The notes: a model not told the origin generated them from the sequence alone. DNA of 64,000 nt from Lolium rigidum (GCF_022539505.1 NC_061508.1:92111276-92175275), one strand, 5' to 3'; shown: positions 46,348 to 58,090, counted from the stretch's first letter. Translations and numbers: made by a program.

Positions 46348-48380
46348 CCCTCTAATGAGTTGTTTCGAGTTTGGTGTGGAGGAAGTTTTCAAGGGTCAAG
46401 AGAGGAGGATGATATACTATGATCAAGAAGAGTGAAAGCTCTAAGCTTGGGGATGCCCCGGTGGTTCACCCCTGAATATTCTAAGAAGACTCAAGCGTCT
46501 AAGCTTGGGGATGCCCAAGGCATCCCCTTCTTCATCGACAACATTATCAGGTTCCTCCCCTGAAACTATATTTTTATTCGGCCTCATCTTATGTACTTTG
46601 CTTGGAGCGTCGGTTTGTTTTTGTTTTTGTTTTGTTTGAATAAAATGGATCCTAGCATTCACCATATGGGAGAGAGACACGCTCCGCTGTAGCATATGGA
46701 CAAGTATGTCCTTAGGCTTTACTCATAGTATTCATGGCGAAGTTTCTTCTTCGTTAATTTGTTATATGGTTGGAATTGGAAAATGCTACATGTAGTAACT
46801 CTAAAATGTCTTGGATAATTTGATACTTGGCAATTGTTGTGCTCATGTTTAAGCTCTTGCATCATATACTTTGCACCCATTAATGAAGAAACACTTAGAG
46901 CTTGCTAATTTGGTTTGCATGTTTGGTTTCTCTAGAGTCTAGATAATATCTAGTATTGAGTTTTGAACAACAAGGAAGACGGTGTAGAGTCTTATAATGT
47001 TTACAATATGTCTTTTATGTGAGTTTTGCTGCACCGTTCATCCTTGTGTTTGTTTCAAATAACCTTGCTAGCCTAAACCTTGTATCGAGAGGGAATACTT
47101 CTCATGCATCCAAAATCCTTGAGCCAACCACTATGCCATTTGTGTCCACCATACCTACCTACTACATGGTATTTCTCCGCCATTCCAAAGTAAATTGCTT
47201 GAGTGCTACCTTTAAAATTCCATCATTCACCTTTGCAATATATAGCTCATGGGACAAATAGCTTAAAAACTATTGTGGTATTGAATATGTACTTATGCAC
47301 TTTATCTCTTATTAAGTTGCTTGTTGTGCGATAACCATGTTTCGGGGACGCCATCAACTATTCTTTGTTGAATATCATGTGAGTTGCTATGCATGTCCGT
47401 CTTGTCTGAAGTAAGAGAGATCTACCACCTTAATGGTTGGAGCATGCATATTGTTAGAGAAGAACATTGGGCCGCTAACTAAAGCCATGATCCATGGTGG
47501 AAGTTTCAGTTTTGGACACATATCCTCAATCTCATATGAGAATAATAATTGTTGCCACATGCTTATGCATTAAAGAGGAGTCCATTATCTCGTTGTCCAT
47601 GTTGTCCCGGTATGGATGTCTAAGTTGAGAATAATCAAAAGCGAGAAATCCAAAATGCGAGCTTTCTCCTTAGACCTTTGTACGGGCGGCATGGAGGTAC
47701 CCCATTGTGACACTTGGTTAAAACATGTGCATTGCAAAGATCCGGTAGTCCAAGCTAATTAGGACAAGGTGCGGGCACTATTAGTATACTATGCATGAGG
47801 CTTGCAACTTGTAAGATATAATTTACATAATACATGTGCTTTATTACTACCGTTGACAAAATTGTTTCATGTTTTCAAAATAAAAGCTCTAGCACAAATA
47901 TAGCAATCGATGCTTTCCTCTTTGAAGGACCTTTCTTTTACTTTTAATGTTGAGTCAGTTCACCTATTTCTCTCCATCCCAAGAAGCAAACACTTGTGTG
48001 AACTGTGCATTGATTCCTACATACTTGCATATTGCACTTGTTATATTACTCTATGTTGACAATTATCCATGAGATATACATGTTACAAGTTGAAAGCAAC
48101 CGCTGAAACTTAATCTTCCTTTGTGTTGCTTCAATGCCTTTACTTTGATTTATTGCTTTATGAGTTAACTCTTATGCAAGACTTATTGATGCTTGTCTTG
48201 AAGTACTATTCATGAAAAGTCTTTGCTTTATGATTCACTTGTTTACTCATGTCATTACCATTGTTTTGATCGCTGCATTCATTACATATGCTTACAAATA
48301 GTATGATCAAGTTTATGATGGCATGTCACTCCAGAAATTATCTTTGTTTATCGTTTACCTGCTCGGGACGAGCATGAACT

Positions 48381-48394
48381 AAGCTTGGGGATGC
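48381..48394 (+). other. Polypurine tract
   Basis: AAGCTTGGGGATGC directly before the 3' LTR; the same string precedes the 3' LTRs at 19369 and, inverted, at 6121 and 28242. It would prime plus-strand DNA synthesis. Confidence 0.7.
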
Positions 48395-50112
48395 TGATAC
48401 GTCTCCGACGTATCGATAATTTCTTGTGTTCCATGCCACATTATTGATGATATCTACATGTTTTATGCACACTTTATGTCATATTCGTGCATTTTTCGGA
48501 ACTAACCTATTGACGAGATGCCGAAGGGCCAGTTCCTGTTTTCTGCTGTTTTTGGTTCCAGAAATCCTAGTAAAGAAATATTCTCGGAATCGGACGAAAT
48601 CAAGACCCAGGTTCCTATTTTTCCCGGAACCATCCGGAACACCCGAGAGCCGCCGGAGGGAAGCCCCGGGGCCCCACACCACACCCTGGCGCGACCAGAG
48701 GGGGGGTCGCGCCGCCCTATGGTGTGGGCCCCCCAGGCCCCCTCCGAGGCTGCCCTTCCGCCTGTTTAAATCCTCCGTCGCGAAAACCCTGAGGCGAAAA
48801 AACCACGATACGGAAAACCTTCCAGAGCCGCCGCCATCGCGAAGCCAAGATCTGGGGGACAGGAGTCTCTGTTCCGGCACCCTGCCGGAGCGGGGAAGTG
48901 CCCCCGGAAGGCTTCTCCATCGACACCGCTGCCATCTCCACCGCCATCTTCATCACCGCTGATGCTCCCATGAGGAGGGAGTAGTTCTCCATCGAGGCTC
49001 GGGGCTGTACCGGTAGCTATGTGGTTCATCTCTCTCCTATGTGCTTCAATACAATAATCTCATGAGCTGCCTTACATGATTGAGATTCATATGATGATGC
49101 TTGTAATCTAGATGTCGTTATGCTAGTCAAGTGAATTTTACTTATGTGATCTCCGGAGACTCCTTGTCCCACGTGTGTAAAGGTGACGAGTGTGTGCACC
49201 GTGTGGGTCTCTTAGGCTATATTTCACGGAATACTTATTCACTCGTTATGAATGGCATAGTGAAGTGCTTATTTATATCCCTTTATGATTGCAATGTATT
49301 TTGTATCACAATTTATCTATGCGCTACTCTAGCAATGTTATTAAAGTAGTTTTATTCCTCCTGCACGGTGTAATGGTGACAGTGTGTGCATCCGTGTTAG
49401 TACTTGGTTTATGCTATGATTATGATCTCTTGTAGATTATGAAGTTAACTATTGCTATGATGGTATTGATGTGATCTGTTCCTCCTACATAGTGTGAAGG
49501 TGACAGGTGTGCATACTATGTTAGTACTTGGTTTAGTCGAATTGATCTTTCATGCACTCTAAGGTTATTTAAATATGAACATTGAATTGTGGAGCTTGTT
49601 AACTCCGGCATTGAGGGTTCGTGTAATCCTACGCAATGTGTTCATCATCCAACAAGAGAGTGTAGAGTATGCATTTATCTATTCTGTTATGTGATCAATG
49701 TTGAGAGTGTCCACTAGTGAAAGTCTAATCCCTAGGCCTTGTTCCTAAATATCGCTATCGCTGCTTGTTTACTCGTTTCTATTGCGTTACTATCGCTACC
49801 ATATTACCACCATCAACTACACGCCAGCAAGTTATTTTCACGGTGCCGTTACTACTGCTCATATTCATTCATACCACCTGTATTTCACTATCTCTTCGCC
49901 GAACTAGTGCACCTATTAGGTGTGTTGGGGACACAAGAGACTTCTTGCTTTGTGGTTGCGGGGTTGCATGAGAGGGATATCTTTGACCTCTTCCTCCCTG
50001 AGTTCGATAAACCTTGGGTGATCCACTTAAGGGAAAGTTGCTGCTGTTCTACAAACCTCTGCTCTTGGAGGCCCAACACTGTCTACAAGAATAGAAGCTC
50101 CCATAGACATCA
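48395..50112 (+). repeat. 3' LTR of the complete Athila-like element
   Basis: 1,718 bp, TGATACGTCTCCGACGTATC to CATAGACATCA, followed by the CACAA duplication at 50113-50117. Length within four bases of the 5' LTR. Confidence 0.9.
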
Positions 50113-50167
50113 CACAACAACAAAAAAGAAGTAGAAATAATACTATTACTGAGATATATATACATAC

Positions 50168-52226
50168 TGCTTTCGGAGAGGACTCAGGTACAAGGATAGG
50201 AGCTCCTTTGGATCCAGAGATACTGGTGATTCTACTAGAATTCTTCTTTACTGTAACTTCTTCAGGTATAGCAAAACCAGAAGCAACCTACATAAAAAAA
50301 TGTGGAAGAGATAACACTGATCCATTACATACCATCCAAAACTTAGAACTCTGATCACAAACTTAGAACTGTGATCACAAACTCTGATCAGGAACTCCTT
50401 TGGGTCGAGTGAAAAGGACTTTACCTTGTCAGCAGCACCTTGCGGGAATGTACTCTTTGAAGTAGGATCTGCCATATTGTCGTTGATCACAAAACCTCCA
50501 AAGGATATAGATTGGTGGACATTGTTATTGTCGTGTTTTCTGTCCTCAATAACAAATTCCGGAGACTCTTTCAAACCAACATGAAACTGATCATCGAGAA
50601 CTTTATGAGGAAACCTTGACATAACCTTCCTCAACGGAGGTATTGCAGGAGCTACAAAAAAAAGTTTAATATTAATTATGGGTGCAAGGAATTTATTAAT
50701 TTCTACTACTACTACATTCACCACTTATGTTGTGCATCTAGTTTACTTTGAAAATGTCTAAAAGCCAGAGGGAATAATAGTTAACCTAGTGAGCAGTTTG
50801 AAGTTAAACATCAGATTGATGCAAACACATTCATCATTGTAGCTGACTACTTGCTATGGAGGTTAACTAGAACCAAGCAAGGAACTAAACATCAGCACCA
50901 AAAAAAAGTGGAAACTGAAGCAGGGCAATGTCTGCATGATTTATTCTTTGATGAAATTGGACAGCAAAATCATCTAAATGGAGCTCCATGCCATAAAATC
51001 ATCTAAATTGGACAGCAACAACATCTAAATGTCGGCATACAATAGAGCGAAACAATATTTACAGAGAGCATTATTGATACAATAGAGTGAAACAATATTT
51101 TTTAGTTTTGGCTATAACTAAAAAATATAAAGGTGAAAAAATAGAAGAAGAAGTACCTGTGTTAACAGAGCATAATTGAGATGTGTTCCTCCTCACACAT
51201 TCTGGAGTTTCTGATGGAAAAAGAAAGATGAATCAAAAAGTAATTAAATTCCTCCTCCAATGTTGAATATATTATGCTTACAAAGAATATGAAAACAAAC
51301 ATAGAAACCAGATTCTTACCAAAAACTTCGGTCAGATTATTCTTCACTGCACTATTGGTTACTGTTTTGAAGAAATCATGTTGGTTGGCAAAGCCAAGTT
51401 TGCTTGCTATGTCCAGCTAACCTCAACAACAAAATAAGAACAATAAAAGGGGTCATGTATAAGAAACAGAGATTTAAACAACGAGTAAAACAACAAGTAG
51501 CAGCAGTAATCAAGGTAGCAAAAACACTATACATTAGCTTCAGAACTGATTTTCATATCGCCATCTAGAGAAGCAGCACACTTGGGTATCTCATTTTCAG
51601 AACACCTCGAGATATTGAGAAAATCCAACACATTTGTAACACACTGTTCAGCTTTGGACACATTAGGATTTCCAACAGTAATTGCAGTTTGAACTGAAGC
51701 AATGATGCCATCAATAATCTATAGAAAATGAAAAAGAGCAGCCAGTAAAACGAATAAGTGTTATATCGCAAGAACCAAAAATCAAAAACAAAAAAGAACG
51801 ACGAATTAAGCAAAAGGGAACATTACCTTTCGCTCAATAGTACTGCCAAACCTCAAGTATAAATTGTTCTTAAAGACCAAGGAAAAACAAGCTGGTTCAG
51901 GACGAAAATTTGAAGCATCCTTAACACATTTCGAAGAATCCTGCAACGCACCCTAAGAAAAACATGCCAACAAACTGTTCAACGCTATTGTCAAGAAAAG
52001 GAACAGCAGAATAAAAAAAGCATATGTTGAATAATACAAAACAGAATCACACCTGAAGATAGCATGACGGTAGGTTATTCCTAAGAGAGCTCTTTCCAAA
52101 CACATTATTCTTTGCATGGTCTAAATCGGAGAAGAATTTTATCAGACTCCCATTCCAAACAGAAACCCTAGGCACAGCTTGATCAAGAATAATAGGTCCA
52201 AAATCCAAAGAATCGAGATAGTAAAC
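50168..52226 (-). CDS. Ulp1-like protease gene, middle block (exons 4-10)
   Basis: Minus-strand exons: 52226-52053, 51952-51827, 51718-51533, 51416-51320, 51210-51157, 50651-50425, 50287-50168. Every junction is AG/GT and the phases are 0-0-0-1-1-0-0, so the frame is continuous. The first exon (VYYLDSLDFGPIILDQAVPR, then VSVWNGSLIKFF) resembles the segment after the mobile-domain-like part in other plant Ulp1-type transposon proteins. The rest is a low-complexity linker with no domain I recognise. Introns are short (about 85-500 bp), AT-rich and partly made of small duplications (for example GAACT(C/G)TGATCACAAAC at 50347-50390). The block is bounded on both sides by introns holding retrotransposons. 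Confidence 0.8.
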
Positions 52227-52242
52227 CTGCAAAATACATTTC
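52227..52242 (-). promoter_or_regulatory. Splice acceptor shortened by a retrotransposon
   Basis: Only 16 bases (GAAATGTATTTTGCAG on the minus strand) separate the retrotransposon from exon 4. The LTR end next to it reads TTTCTGACGTCAACA; its CTGAC fits the plant branch-point consensus, with the A 25 bases from the AG. Confidence 0.5.
52238..52242. repeat. Target-site duplication ATTTC, left copy
   Basis: ATTTC before the left LTR recurs at 59261-59265 after the right LTR, proving a complete insertion. Confidence 0.9.
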
Positions 52243-53412
52243 TGTTGACGTCAGAAACCCACTGGCGGGCAGAGACGGGCAACACCGTAGAGCCGGGAAC
52301 AACTAGGGCTGCGGCTGGCCCTAGTCCCTCTGAGCGACGGCCCGCAAAGCCTCCTGGTCGCACGCACCGATGTTTATCACAAGGGCGTGCCACCCGACCT
52401 ATACCTGGTCGGGAAGGTGTGGATGATGCCTCGCTTAGTTTCCTGCAGGGCACACACGTAAACGTTAAATACGAGCCTCGATCGGCTCTCGGGTTATCTC
52501 GTGAATCGGCTCAAAGAGCCGATCCACCCATGATTCAGATGGGGTGTCCGAATATATGGTGGTCCTGCTTGATCAAGGTAAAGCTGATTAGATCTACGAC
52601 GATCCGGGGTTTTCACCGCATAACCGGATCATCCTACTCGGGTTCGGGCCTCGCGCTCGCGCACGGTGACCGTAAGCCGATCCTAGACAGGGCCTAAAAA
52701 CCAACACGAGGTTGATCCCCGAACATCCGTTCTAGGACTAGCAAACGTCACCCTACACGCCGCTGGATCCTCCGCCCCTTGTAAGGCCTAACTATTGCAG
52801 ATATTAAACTAATCCTTGTAGAACAAGGAGCAATCGTAACGGATCAGATCTACTAAACTATGATCAAGCGGGGTGCCGCCCCTACGCCTAAGATAGGCGT
52901 AAGGGCGACTAGACATGCAAGGGTTGCACTACGAAAGCATGCGAGCATGAAGAACAATGCTAACCCTAACATGTCTAAGATAACTACGTTGCTCGCCATC
53001 AAAAAGGCTTCGGCACGAGCAACGCATGAACAACGTAGGCAGGCTTAGTCCTGCCTAGATCGCAAGATGCGATCTAGGCAGCATGATGCTTACCGGTAGA
53101 AACCCTCGAGACGAAGGAGTTGGCGATGCGCCGAGATTTGTTTGTGGTTGAACGTTGGTTGTTCTTTATTCCATAAACCCTAGATACATATTTATAGTCC
53201 AGGCGGACTTTCTAATGTGGGCGTGCACTAAACCGTGCACGAGTAAGATTCTATCTCTAAACTAAGATGCGATCTAATATGTTACAGATACATGGGCAAT
53301 TAAGCCCAACTTGGTATAAAAGGCCGATCCACCTATTCCTTCTGTATATATATTCTTCACGTCCATCTTGATCGCGGCCCACCTCTGACTTGGTCAAATT
53401 CTGGTGATAACA
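52243..53412 (-). repeat. 3' LTR of the Tat-like element
   Basis: 1,170 bp, minus strand TGTTATCACCAGAATTTGAC to ACGTCAACA. Compared with the right LTR it has one extra base near its minus-strand end (CTGACGTC instead of CGACGTC). Confidence 0.9.
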
Positions 53413-53614
53413 CATGCCCCCCTGGTTTTGGAAATGACATTTCCAAAATCATTACGCTTTCTTTCGTCGGGTCATGTTGTGGCGAGCGAGAGCTGCCGCA
53501 GAATCCTCATCATGATGCCCTGCCCCTTCCACTTCTCCACGTGGCCGTAAAATTTTCCTGTTGGGCAACATCTCCTCGGAAACTGCTGTGGCATTGAATC
53601 TCTCTCATATCCCC

Positions 53615-53623
53615 TTTATTTAA
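53615..53623 (+). promoter_or_regulatory. TATA-like box of the antisense ORF
   Basis: TTTATTTAA lies 68 bp before ATG 53691, followed by a C/T-rich leader (TCTCCTTCGTCCTCCTCG). A start site around 53645-53650 would fit. Confidence 0.5.
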
Positions 53624-53690
53624 CCGTTCTAAACGGCTTGCGTCTCCTTCGTCCTCCTCGCATTAGCACCAAAAAACCCTCCGTGCCGCC

Positions 53691-54149
53691 ATGTCTTCTT
53701 CCTCTTCCTCCGAGTTTTCCTACGGGTCCGACTCCTCCCGCGAGACGCCGCCGGAAATTCGTGCCCCGGAAGACTGGGACGAGGAGAGCCATGCCTCCTC
53801 CATTTGGTCTGAGGACGACAAGTCCTTGACCAGCGGGGATGAAGATCTTCAGTTCCTCTCCGATGGGGAACTGGAGCCAAAAAGCGAGGACGACCAGTTC
53901 TCCTGGGACGGCTGCCCCACCTCTGAAGAAGAGGGAGAAGAAGACGACGACGACGACGACGACGACGACTCCCTCGAAGGCTACCCGCCGGCGAAGCGCC
54001 TCCGCATGTGGTGGGACGACGACAGCAGCGATGACGAAGACGGGGATGAAGCCCCCGTAGAGGGCTACGGGAGTAGCGACGAGGAGCCCATCGGCAACAG
54101 TGCCGATGAGAGTTCCGAGGATGACGACGAGGGCAGTGATGGCCCGTAG
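53691..54149 (+). CDS. Antisense acidic ORF of the Tat-like element (152 aa)
   Basis: The frame runs opposite to gag, between gag and the 3' LTR. Its ATG has a strong plant context (GCCGCCATG) and a TATA-like box upstream; a stretch with AATGAAGAATTCCC near 54260 may serve polyadenylation. The protein is Ser/Asp/Glu-rich: MSSSSSSEFSYGSDSSRETP, a run of nine Asp near residue 90, a short basic PPAKRLRMWW, then an acidic tail ending EDDDEGSDGP. No enzyme domain. Tat-lineage elements such as Grande carry antisense ORFs in this position, so this is likely a family trait; function unknown. It could be a nuclear acidic protein, but that is only composition-based. Confidence 0.65.
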   Translation: MSSSSSSEFSYGSDSSRETPPEIRAPEDWDEESHASSIWSEDDKSLTSGDEDLQFLSDGELEPKSEDDQFSWDGCPTSEEEGEEDDDDDDDDDSLEGYPPAKRLRMWWDDDSSDDEDGDEAPVEGYGSSDEEPIGNSADESSEDDDEGSDGP

Positions 54150-55503
54150 ATTAGGATCGACTAGTATAGGCCTAGCAGTAGTAGATTGGTCAATAGACCC
54201 TTCTTTTGTCCTTCCTTCTTTGAGTAATCGGTTCTTCCTTTGTAAGAAATCCCCATATTAATGAAGAATTCCCTTAGCTTGATTTCGCCGATTTCTTCCA
54301 TGCTGAGTTTGTCGACTGTTGGCCTAATCCATGCTTAGTGACTGATGATAATGCATCAGCTCCATGATAATCTGCGAGACGGGCCAATTTAGCCATCCCT
54401 CCAAGCTAGCTGGCTTCTGCCGATGACGATGACACAGCCGATCTTGGCAAGCTGGCGACTTGATCTTTGAGCCAGCGACTTTAAAAGAGCCCTGGAACCG
54501 TCTTGGATGCTCAAACTGATGACTCTGTAATAGAACACCGCTCTCCAAACCAGTTGTATCGCAAGGCTAGCCGATTCCAACCAAATCGGCTCCTTAGAGC
54601 AATGACCTTTAGGGCGAGCTGCCCCCCGAGCCTTAGCGAAGGCGAACCAGACACATGTGCCGACATGAGCCTTAACTCATGACGTAGCCCCAAGCAGAGA
54701 ACCTTCAAGGTGAGCTGCCCCCCGAGTTTCTTCAGTTCTTCCTGCGCCTTGCCAGTTAGATCGGCTCCTTTCCTTTGGTGGACCTGATCTGCACGTCCAG
54801 GCTGCTCTTGGCCTTGTCCTTGAAGGGAAGATCCGAGCTCTTATTTCTCTTGAGTCGATGGCCACGCACCGGCTTTATATCCTTAAGTCGATGTCTGCTG
54901 CATCGGCTGTGCTCGAAAAGTTTCGAATTTTCAGATTTTTATTTTTTACGGCCGACTAGCGCATCGGCCCCCATATTCCAATACCCATCACCAAAAGATG
55001 AGATGCTTCCGTTGCATATCCTCGTATTTTATCCCCCTGGGTGCCCCCCCGAGCCGATTCTGTCAAGAGAATTGATGGTATCGGCTCTGTTGGATAACAT
55101 GTTGAACCCGAGCGAACGGTGGGTGAGGATAATTTTGGCCGATTGCTGGAATCGGCCTCCACGTTGATTGCTCGGTGAAGGTTTTGTGATGTTCCTTCAT
55201 AAATTTTTTGGGGCCGATCACAAGGATCAGCCTCGCCATGTTTGCTCGTTGACATGCTCTTGTTACTCGCTCAGGCCGGTAGACCGAACCAGCCCAATCT
55301 CTGATTTTATCATGTTGGTGCGCCTGCTGTCGTCCACCTTGGATGTATCGTGTAACCGTGGAGCACTGAGCTTCGTCGGAAGAACGAGCACCATGTTTGT
55401 GCCAGCCGATGTCTCATCATCGGCTTTCCTTTGCTTGGGGCGCCACTCCATTTACCGTGGACGACCCTCTTCATCCAGGGTTTGCTGAACCTTCGCAGCC
55501 AGA
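54150..55503. other. Noncoding spacer of the Tat-like element
   Basis: Between the antisense ORF and the end of gag. It contains repeated GCCGAT/ATCGGC words (over ten, for example near 54580, 54955, 55080, 55140 and 55215) and several GCCCCCCGAG strings. No frame looks like pol. Confidence 0.5.
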
Positions 55504-58029
55504 TCAGGCCTTGCTTTCCTCAATGTATGCAAGTATAACCTCTCGGCTTCTTCCAGGCCGCGCAGTCGTTGAACCCTGCGTTTCGGGAACGGCTGAGTCC
55601 GTCGGGGCACCACCTTGGCCGGTGGTACCTGTCTTCTTCTTCTCCCTCGTCTTCGAATCTTCGAGATCTTCCAACCGAGGGGACTCAGCTCGTTTGCTCC
55701 GTGGCGGGAGAGGTCCTAAGCGCTCGAACACGGACACGTTGGCTGCCTCCTTCTTCTTCCGGTTGCATTCGGGCAATTGCCGATTGTTGGCAATCGGCTC
55801 ATTCCTGAATCCCAGCGAGTGCTCGAAGAAAGGACAATCCCAGTGCCTGTCCTCGTTGTCTTGCTCCCTTGCCTTTCCCTTGGCACGACGCTCGTGCTCC
55901 TCCTCATCGCGATTCTGCCGACGATGTCTTCTGGCTTCTCTGGCCAGACGAACTCTTTCGCCATCATCGCTGGACCGTCGGCGTTGGTCGTACTGACCCA
56001 CATACTTGTTGAGGAGGTGATCAGAGAGAGGTCGCTGATATCTTATGTTCTTCACTTCTCCCTCTGTGACGTAGCGCTTGCCGTCTTGGCGGAGCCGATC
56101 GCGTGGAGCGGCTTCCTCTGAATCTTTGCTATGAGAGCAGCTGCCCTCATCTCCATCCTTGCCAGCGTGGTGTCCAAGATCTACCATGTTGATATTGCAC
56201 AGGAAACCCGGCTGGCACCCGGCATGGCAAGCGTACTCCACCATGTTTATGGCGGGGAAGGGCTGGGTATCGACCTTCATGGCGTACTGGTTGAAAATTA
56301 GACGCCCGTTCTCTATCGCCGCTTGGATGTGCTGCCGCCATACCCTGCAGTCGTTGGTGGTGTGGGAGAACGTGTTATGCCATTTGCAGTATGGCCTTCC
56401 GTTCAGCTCTTGCACCGTGGGGAACTTGTGGCCTTCGGGTACCTTTAACTGCTTTTCCTTGAGTAGGAGGTCGAAGATTTGTTCAGTCTTGGTCACGTCA
56501 AAATCAAATCCCCTGGGCGGGCCTGGTGGCTTTACCCATTTGCAGGACACGGGGGTTCCTCCCCGAGTCCACTCAGCCACTGCTACTTCTTGGTCTCCCG
56601 CAGGAACTTCGTCTTCCTCTGCATCGACCAGGGCTACCGCACGCTTGAACTTGTCTTGGTACAGGTCCGGGTGGCGCTGTTCATATGCTGAAAGTTTCTG
56701 AACCACGTGCGCCAGCGAGGGATAATCTGCTTGGGAGGCCATGTCCTTGAGCTGTGTTGCAAGGCCTGCTACTGCCAACTCGACTGCTTCCTTTTCAGTT
56801 ATACGAACCGAATAACATCGGTTCCTAAGATTCCTGAAGCGCTGGATGTATTCTGTCACCGTTTCTCCACGCTTCTGACGTAGTTGTGCTAAATCGGCAA
56901 TGCTAGACTCGGAAGCTTCTGAATGAAACTGCTCATGGAACTGTTCTTCCAACTGCTTCCAAGTTTGGATGGAGTTTGGTGGCAGCGATGTGTACCACCC
57001 GAAAGCCGATCCTGTGAGGGACTGTGAGAAGAACCTCACGCGCAACTCATCTGACGCTGAGATCGTGCCCAGCTGTGCCAAATATCGGCTCACATGCTCG
57101 ATGGAGCTGGAACCATCTGATCCACTAAACTTCGCGAAGTCCGGGAGCCGATATTTGGGTGGCAGCGGGATCAGTTCGTAGCTGTTGGGGTACGGCTTGG
57201 TGTAGCCGAACGCCTTCCTTTTCGGCATCATACCGAACTGATCTTTCAGAATTGTACAAATCTGATCCGCTGTGATGGCTGAAGGTGTCGAACCCTGAAG
57301 GTTCGCCGGGGTGGCATACTTCACCAGCCATGCTTGCTTTTCCGGTTCTAAGCCAACTGCAGGAGCTGGGCCTTGGAGGTTTGTCGGGGTGGCGTACTTA
57401 GCTAGCCACGATTGCTTGTCAGGATCGACTCCTGACGTTCCTCCTGCCGTCCCAGAGGCCGCTGATATTGCAGCCTGGTTCGAGAGTGCCCAGGCGTTGC
57501 AATCTGGTATGTATGCGCACGTGTATCCGTGCGGGATCTCCTTAGGCGGCTCAGGTAGGAATTGGTAGTCCCTAGGATCACCACCATCCTTGTAGATGAC
57601 ATATGCCGATGAGTTCGGCAGTTCCGGTGCTACCCATGCGAACGGCTGGGGCTGGAGCGGCATCTCTCCTTTGAAAGTCCCCAGAGCCGGTCCCGACGGG
57701 GAGTACCGGTGACTCATGATTTCCTGGACGATGCGCAGAGCGACACGCTCCAAGGTGTTCACCAGGCTCTCAGAGTGGCGGTGCAGCGAATGAGCCACCA
57801 TGTAGTTGATCTCCTGCCGCAGCGACCTGGTGCGTTCTTCTGACGGAGCGGATAGGTCCACTCCATCGAGCGCGCCTTCGGGTGTGAAACCCTTCCACCT
57901 GACGCCATGGGTGCGGGTTCGGTGGAAGGAGCCGATGAGTTCGGCTTCGAGGGTTGCCTTGATCTCGTCATGTTTCTTCTTGAGCTCATCGAGCGGATCC
58001 GCGTACGTGACCGGAGTGTCTTCCGCCAT
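55504..58029 (-). CDS. Gag of a Tat-like gypsy element
   Basis: I start at ATG 58029 (MAEDTPVTYADPLDELKKKH), 62 bases inside the internal region; a longer frame reaches 58149 but would begin inside the LTR. The 841-residue product has an N-terminal coiled-coil-like part, a duplicated motif (KQSWLAKYATPTNLQG and KQAWLVKYATPANLQG, about residues 205-246), and the gag core at about 295-430 (YRLPDFAKFSGSDG, AFGWYTSLPPNSIQTWKQL, FHEQFHSEASESSIADLAQL, ETVTEYIQRFRNLRNRC). A zinc-knuckle-like CKWHNTFSHTTNDC follows, then a long Arg/Glu-rich C-terminus. The frame is open throughout, unlike the gags on the left. It ends at TAG without any protease motif. Gag forms the particle that packages element RNA. 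Confidence 0.85.
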   Translation of the reverse strand: MAEDTPVTYADPLDELKKKHDEIKATLEAELIGSFHRTRTHGVRWKGFTPEGALDGVDLSAPSEERTRSLRQEINYMVAHSLHRHSESLVNTLERVALRIVQEIMSHRYSPSGPALGTFKGEMPLQPQPFAWVAPELPNSSAYVIYKDGGDPRDYQFLPEPPKEIPHGYTCAYIPDCNAWALSNQAAISAASGTAGGTSGVDPDKQSWLAKYATPTNLQGPAPAVGLEPEKQAWLVKYATPANLQGSTPSAITADQICTILKDQFGMMPKRKAFGYTKPYPNSYELIPLPPKYRLPDFAKFSGSDGSSSIEHVSRYLAQLGTISASDELRVRFFSQSLTGSAFGWYTSLPPNSIQTWKQLEEQFHEQFHSEASESSIADLAQLRQKRGETVTEYIQRFRNLRNRCYSVRITEKEAVELAVAGLATQLKDMASQADYPSLAHVVQKLSAYEQRHPDLYQDKFKRAVALVDAEEDEVPAGDQEVAVAEWTRGGTPVSCKWVKPPGPPRGFDFDVTKTEQIFDLLLKEKQLKVPEGHKFPTVQELNGRPYCKWHNTFSHTTNDCRVWRQHIQAAIENGRLIFNQYAMKVDTQPFPAINMVEYACHAGCQPGFLCNINMVDLGHHAGKDGDEGSCSHSKDSEEAAPRDRLRQDGKRYVTEGEVKNIRYQRPLSDHLLNKYVGQYDQRRRSSDDGERVRLAREARRHRRQNRDEEEHERRAKGKAREQDNEDRHWDCPFFEHSLGFRNEPIANNRQLPECNRKKKEAANVSVFERLGPLPPRSKRAESPRLEDLEDSKTREKKKTGTTGQGGAPTDSAVPETQGSTTARPGRSREVILAYIEESKA

Positions 58030-58090
58030 CTCGGATGTGGATGGCGATGTCGTGGATGTCGTCGGCTGTCCCACCGGGCGTGCCGGAATG

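Larger units (their letters stand above)
43293..50112 (+). mobile_element. Complete non-autonomous Athila-lineage LTR retrotransposon
   Basis: 6,820 bp: 5' LTR 43293-45006, PBS 45017-45034, one ORF 45166-45807, a long 3' noncoding region, polypurine tract 48381-48394, 3' LTR 48395-50112, and flanking CACAA duplications. No gag core, protease, RT or integrase is present, so proteins must come from a relative. The LTRs differ by scattered substitutions and small indels, a few percent by eye, so the insertion is not very recent. It lies antisense to the Ulp1-like gene, inside the intron between exons 10 (50168-50287) and 11 (42906-43240). Without it the intron would be about 107 bp. Confidence 0.9.

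Noticed and set aside
55397..56701. Plus-strand frames of 180-200 codons opposite gag
   Set aside because: They mirror the intact gag frame, have no promoter or start context and show no relation to the true antisense ORF at 53691.
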